Source: Treponema sp. (GTDB taxonomy: Bacteria > Spirochaetota > Spirochaetia > Treponematales > Breznakiellaceae). Taken from it: a DNA stretch of 8,444 nucleotides. Positions within the stretch are counted from its first letter, which is position 1, and every line of letters starts with the position of its first letter. A model generated the notes under the pieces. That model worked only from the letters and a program-made list of their open reading frames with translations, was not told where the DNA came from and made no database searches. Made by a program: the position numbers and the translations under genes. Shown here one piece after another: positions 5,871-8,444 of the stretch. Where the stretch lies: the NCBI GenBank assembly GCA_031266255.1, contig JAISBK010000108.1, forward strand, positions 1 through 8,444. The letters run 5' to 3'.

Positions 5871-7180
5871 TACCCTTGGGGATCCGGTACGGTAACACAG
5901 CCGTCGGGGAGGATAAGGATCTTCGGTATGTTCACACCCTGGGCTTTCGCCTGTACCAATGCCTCATCAAGCGCTATCTGGGGAGACAGGGCAGGGCTTA
6001 TGAACATACTGGTAAGTTGCGCCGGGGATAGTTCTGTAACCGCTTTGACCGTAGCCCGGGCTGAAACCGCAGCCATCTTGGCTGCCTTGTGGTAACCCAG
6101 TTTGTATTCAGCCTGAATCCGTAAGAGCGCATCCTCTGGACTTGCAGCTTGAGCCAAAAGTGTAGCATAGGCTTTGTCCCCGATACCGTCCCGGCAGGAA
6201 GAAACCAAAATCAAGGTACCCCCATCCTTCAGGGCAAGAGCGGCATTATCGATAGCCTTTTGGGATTGATAGAGATCGATGTCCATAGGGAATTTGGCGA
6301 CCGATACCACAATGTCTGCTTGAGCAGGCACCGGTACACAGAAAACCTTCCGGGCAGTTTCTACTGCTGCATAAAAAGAGGTCAAGAGATCTCCTGCAGT
6401 AGCTGCGGCTACCTGCTGTTCCTTGTCCAACACGGTCATCAAAGAAAACACCGGCGCCTTGATCAGGGGAAGCGCATCCATCATGTCTTCATGAACAGGG
6501 TTCTTCTCCAAGGCAAGAGACCTGGCCAAAGGAGAGAGGGCCTGGCGGTGATTGGCCTCGATGGTACGATACGCCGCGATTCCTGGCAGGAATGCCTTAC
6601 GTCCACCGGTAAACCCTGCAAAATAATGCGGCTCCACGCTGCCGGTGATGATAATCCGGTCAGCGTCAAAAAGCAGACGGTTAAGCACGATGGGAGTACC
6701 GTTTCGGGTACATCCCAGTTCAACCATATCTGCATCTTTTCGGGCATCATGAGATACACAGCAGGGTCTTAGCTGGTCGTAAAGACTGCCCAGGATCTGC
6801 TGGTATTCCTGCTCAGTGGGGCCCCGGTGCGCTCCGGTAGCAACGAGGAAGGTGATGTGTTCAGTATCCACGTTTGCCTGCTGGCATATCGGGAGAAGCG
6901 CTTGAAGCATCAGACTGGTAGGCGTTGGACGGGTAGCATCATTGATGATACACAGGAGACGTTTAGCCCCTTGGAGGAATGGTGCCAATTCCCGTCCTTT
7001 ATCCTGCGTGCCAGGTCCAAAGGGGTTAGCCAAGGCCTCCTGTATCAGCACCTCTGGGGTTCCCACGGTTCCTAGCTCCTGAGGTTCTGCCACAGCCAAG
7101 AGGTTTTCTTGAGGAAAGGTGAGGAGTAATTGCCGGTCAAGATAAGGCAATAAGGTAAAAAAATGAGAAAAAGCGGGCAT
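5870..7180 (-). CDS. larA: Lactate racemase family protein (LarA, nickel-pincer dependent)
   Basis: A 436-residue cytoplasmic protein of the LarA/DUF2088 superfamily. Members racemise or epimerise 2-hydroxy acids using a nickel pincer nucleotide tethered to a lysine. Key positions of Lactobacillus plantarum LarA (as recalled) are present with constant offset: D81 and R84 in DATRPTP, H118 in ATGAHR, H185 in VEPHYFAGF, the tethering lysine K195 in TGGRKAFLPGIA, H211 in EANHR, and Q305 and K308 in YQSQK. The enzyme is therefore probably active. The substrate is uncertain, since relatives act on lactate, malate and other hydroxy acids. Cofactor genes larB, larC and larE are not in this window. 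The ATG at 7180 was chosen over one at 7207 because AGGAG stands ahead of it. It follows the radical-SAM gene by 66 bases and overlaps the DUF3343 gene by one base. Confidence 0.9.
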   Translation of the reverse strand: MPAFSHFFTLLPYLDRQLLLTFPQENLLAVAEPQELGTVGTPEVLIQEALANPFGPGTQDKGRELAPFLQGAKRLLCIINDATRPTPTSLMLQALLPICQQANVDTEHITFLVATGAHRGPTEQEYQQILGSLYDQLRPCCVSHDARKDADMVELGCTRNGTPIVLNRLLFDADRIIITGSVEPHYFAGFTGGRKAFLPGIAAYRTIEANHRQALSPLARSLALEKNPVHEDMMDALPLIKAPVFSLMTVLDKEQQVAAATAGDLLTSFYAAVETARKVFCVPVPAQADIVVSVAKFPMDIDLYQSQKAIDNAALALKDGGTLILVSSCRDGIGDKAYATLLAQAASPEDALLRIQAEYKLGYHKAAKMAAVSARATVKAVTELSPAQLTSMFISPALSPQIALDEALVQAKAQGVNIPKILILPDGCVTVPDPQG

Positions 7181-7204
7181 AAAGGCTCCTCTATATAAGA
7201 GTAA

Positions 7205-7216
7205 CACCAGCAGGTG
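7205..7216. repeat. Perfect inverted repeat upstream of larA
   Basis: CACC-AGCA-GGTG lies in the 66-base gap between the radical-SAM stop and the larA ribosome site. It could be a weak hairpin or a half-site operator controlling larA. There is no U-run behind it, so it is not a standard terminator, and a four-base stem can occur by chance. Confidence 0.25.
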
Positions 7217-7246
7217 ATTTGATCAAACTGCATAACCGGGGATGCT

Positions 7247-8119
7247 TTAGGGAAATACCCGGATCGGTATGGCGTTCCGGCTCAGGGGTAATCCTGAACG
7301 TTCCAGGGCTGTTTTGAGGGATGCAGCCCGTTCCTCCAGATAGGCAGGGGCTAATGCCCTTGCCAAAGGGTCGGTTGGAGCAGGCCGTGCCTTGCCGTAC
7401 AGCTGAATCTCTTGTATTCCCGGCGCCCGCTCCCCAGCACTGCATGCCGCGGCTGCGCCGATCGCTGCCAATTCCACCACGAGCCGCTCCCACGCTGCAG
7501 CCTCTTGCAGAGGCGGAGACTTACCCTGTACTGCACAGAGCATGGTTTGGAGCGTTACCGGAGCACAGGCTACCAATTCCTTAATAGTATGGATAAGGGG
7601 TTCAAAGGGTACGGATGATCGAGCCATGATCTTATACCAGGCTTCGGTCCCTGCATCAAGTTTAAGCCAGATATGAAGGGCCATAGGCCCTGATGCAGCG
7701 TGGCGTAAGCCTTGGAAGGTCTTATCCTGGAACAGGCCGGTACCGTTGGTGATTAGCACCAAGGCCGCATCAGGTACCGCAGCATCCCGGATCTGGGCAG
7801 CCCGGTCTAAGGCTTCAAGGAAATCAGGAGCCAGGCTTGGCTCCCCATTACCGGAGAAACAAATATCCTTAACCAGGATGCCTTGATTGCGTGCTATGGA
7901 CAGTTCAGCGTGAAGCTGCTTTTCCATAAGCGCCAAAGAAAAGGACGTATCCTGTTCAAAAGGAAAAACCTCGCAGTAAGGACAGTCAAAGGAACAGTAT
8001 TTATGATCCGGGAACAGGTTTATCCCCATGGAAAGTCCCTGGGAACGCCGGGAATACACCGGGTATACCAAGACCCCTTCTTCTCGTTGACGATGGTTTT
8101 CTATAGGGCATATATACAT
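7247..8119 (-). CDS. Radical SAM protein (COG0731-like)
   Basis: A 290-residue radical S-adenosylmethionine enzyme. The [4Fe-4S] cluster motif CX3CX2C is C42, C46 and C49 in YCSFDCPYC, preceded by GINLFPDHK. The SAM-contacting motif is SGNGEPS (residues 89-95), and the C-terminal half has IQLYGKARPAP. This layout resembles the COG0731 group, sometimes annotated as wyosine-synthetase-like Fe-S oxidoreductases, but bacterial members have no settled substrate, so none is assigned. There is no auxiliary cluster motif at the C-terminus. The ATG at 8119 follows AGGAGG at about 11 bases, slightly long but strong. It lies 61 bases after the pseudouridine synthase gene and 66 bases before larA, all on one strand. 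A shared transcript is likely; a shared pathway is not shown. Confidence 0.88.
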   Translation of the reverse strand: MYICPIENHRQREEGVLVYPVYSRRSQGLSMGINLFPDHKYCSFDCPYCEVFPFEQDTSFSLALMEKQLHAELSIARNQGILVKDICFSGNGEPSLAPDFLEALDRAAQIRDAAVPDAALVLITNGTGLFQDKTFQGLRHAASGPMALHIWLKLDAGTEAWYKIMARSSVPFEPLIHTIKELVACAPVTLQTMLCAVQGKSPPLQEAAAWERLVVELAAIGAAAACSAGERAPGIQEIQLYGKARPAPTDPLARALAPAYLEERAASLKTALERSGLPLSRNAIPIRVFP

Positions 8120-8180
8120 CTGAATCTCTACCTCCTGGTTCTCTCCATATCCTTTGGTTGCCTTTGAACGTAATCGAGTT

Positions 8181-8444
8181 TTAAAAAAAGTTCAATGCGG
8201 TCCTCGCTTCTAAGATCTGGGCCAGGCTCTGCCCAAAGATTGTGCTAATCCTACGATGAAAGGCATCAGGCGGAGGGGCCTTTAAGATGTTCGGTAAACC
8301 AACCTTTTGGGTATCCTCGGTTACCGGAAATTCCAGGGTATAGGCATGGAGCAAGAGACCTCCCGGCTGAAAACTTCCCCCATACTTCATATCCCCTGCC
8401 AGAGGATACCCATGAAAAGCTGCCTGGGATCTGATTTGGTGGGT
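8181..8444 (-). CDS. RluA-family pseudouridine synthase, C-terminal fragment
   Basis: The last 87 residues of a pseudouridine synthase whose N-terminal part lies beyond the window. These enzymes isomerise specific uridines in ribosomal or transfer RNA. The fragment opens with THQIRSQAAFHGYPLAGD and continues MKYGG and LLLHAYTLEFP. These are the conserved C-terminal motifs of the RluA/RluC/RluD family: the HQIR segment, the G-PL-GD-KYG segment and the LHA strand. The catalytic aspartate (in the HRLD motif) and any S4 domain are outside, so activity and exact target cannot be judged. The gene ends in TTTTTTTAA with no hairpin, so transcription probably continues into the radical-SAM gene. Confidence 0.9.
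   Translation of the reverse strand, partial: THQIRSQAAFHGYPLAGDMKYGGSFQPGGLLLHAYTLEFPVTEDTQKVGLPNILKAPPPDAFHRRISTIFGQSLAQILEARTALNFF

Noticed and set aside
6149..6772. A 207-codon open frame on the + strand within larA
   Set aside because: The opposite strand carries all LarA catalytic motifs; this frame has no domain, and its length is explained by codon bias of larA.
7181..7207. Nine-codon N-terminal extension of larA from an ATG at 7207
   Set aside because: The AGGAG ribosome site lies inside this extension and points to the ATG at 7180; the extra residues are not family-like.
7191..7493. Arg/Gly-rich open frame overlapping the end of the radical-SAM gene in another frame
   Set aside because: It has low-complexity composition, lacks a credible ribosome site and overlaps a clear gene.

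Overview
The window looks like a stretch of chromosome from a Treponema-type spirochaete. This is an inference from the look of the proteins (a Treponema-style XRE regulator, a translation operon continuing into ZapA and a small coiled-coil partner) and from a roughly balanced GC content; no ribosomal RNA or species marker is present. There are twelve genes. Only the first is on the + strand; the other eleven read leftwards, mostly with short gaps or overlaps. There is no sign of phage, insertion sequence, CRISPR array or tRNA.

Right part (8444 to 5583, minus strand): the C-terminal end of an RluA-family pseudouridine synthase, a radical-SAM protein with a CX3CX2C cluster motif, a lactate-racemase-family protein (LarA) with all the catalytic positions I could check, and a 95-residue DUF3343 (putative Se/S carrier-like) protein. 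The last two share a TAATG stop/start, so they are almost certainly co-translated. LarA enzymes use a sulfur-containing nickel-pincer cofactor, so a coupled possible sulfur carrier with a CxxC motif is the most suggestive arrangement here.

Middle part (5552 to 2184, minus strand): a likely promoter, then infC (IF-3, starting at TTG behind a very strong ribosome binding site), a 278-base spacer with a strong hairpin, rpmI (bL35), rplT (bL20), a short coiled-coil ZapB-like protein, zapA, and manA (class I mannose-6-phosphate isomerase). Gaps from rpmI to manA are 2 to 21 bases, so translation, Z-ring assembly and sugar-phosphate metabolism genes appear to share a transcript. The infC-rpmI spacer may carry the regulatory element that lets ribosomal protein L20 control its own synthesis.

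Left part (2130 to 92): an iron-type alcohol dehydrogenase with its own strong ribosome binding site, then a YaiI/YqxD (UPF0178) protein 30 bases downstream, both on the minus strand. Facing them on the + strand is an XRE-type helix-turn-helix regulator. The regulator and the YaiI gene converge so tightly that one TTAA palindrome supplies both stop codons.
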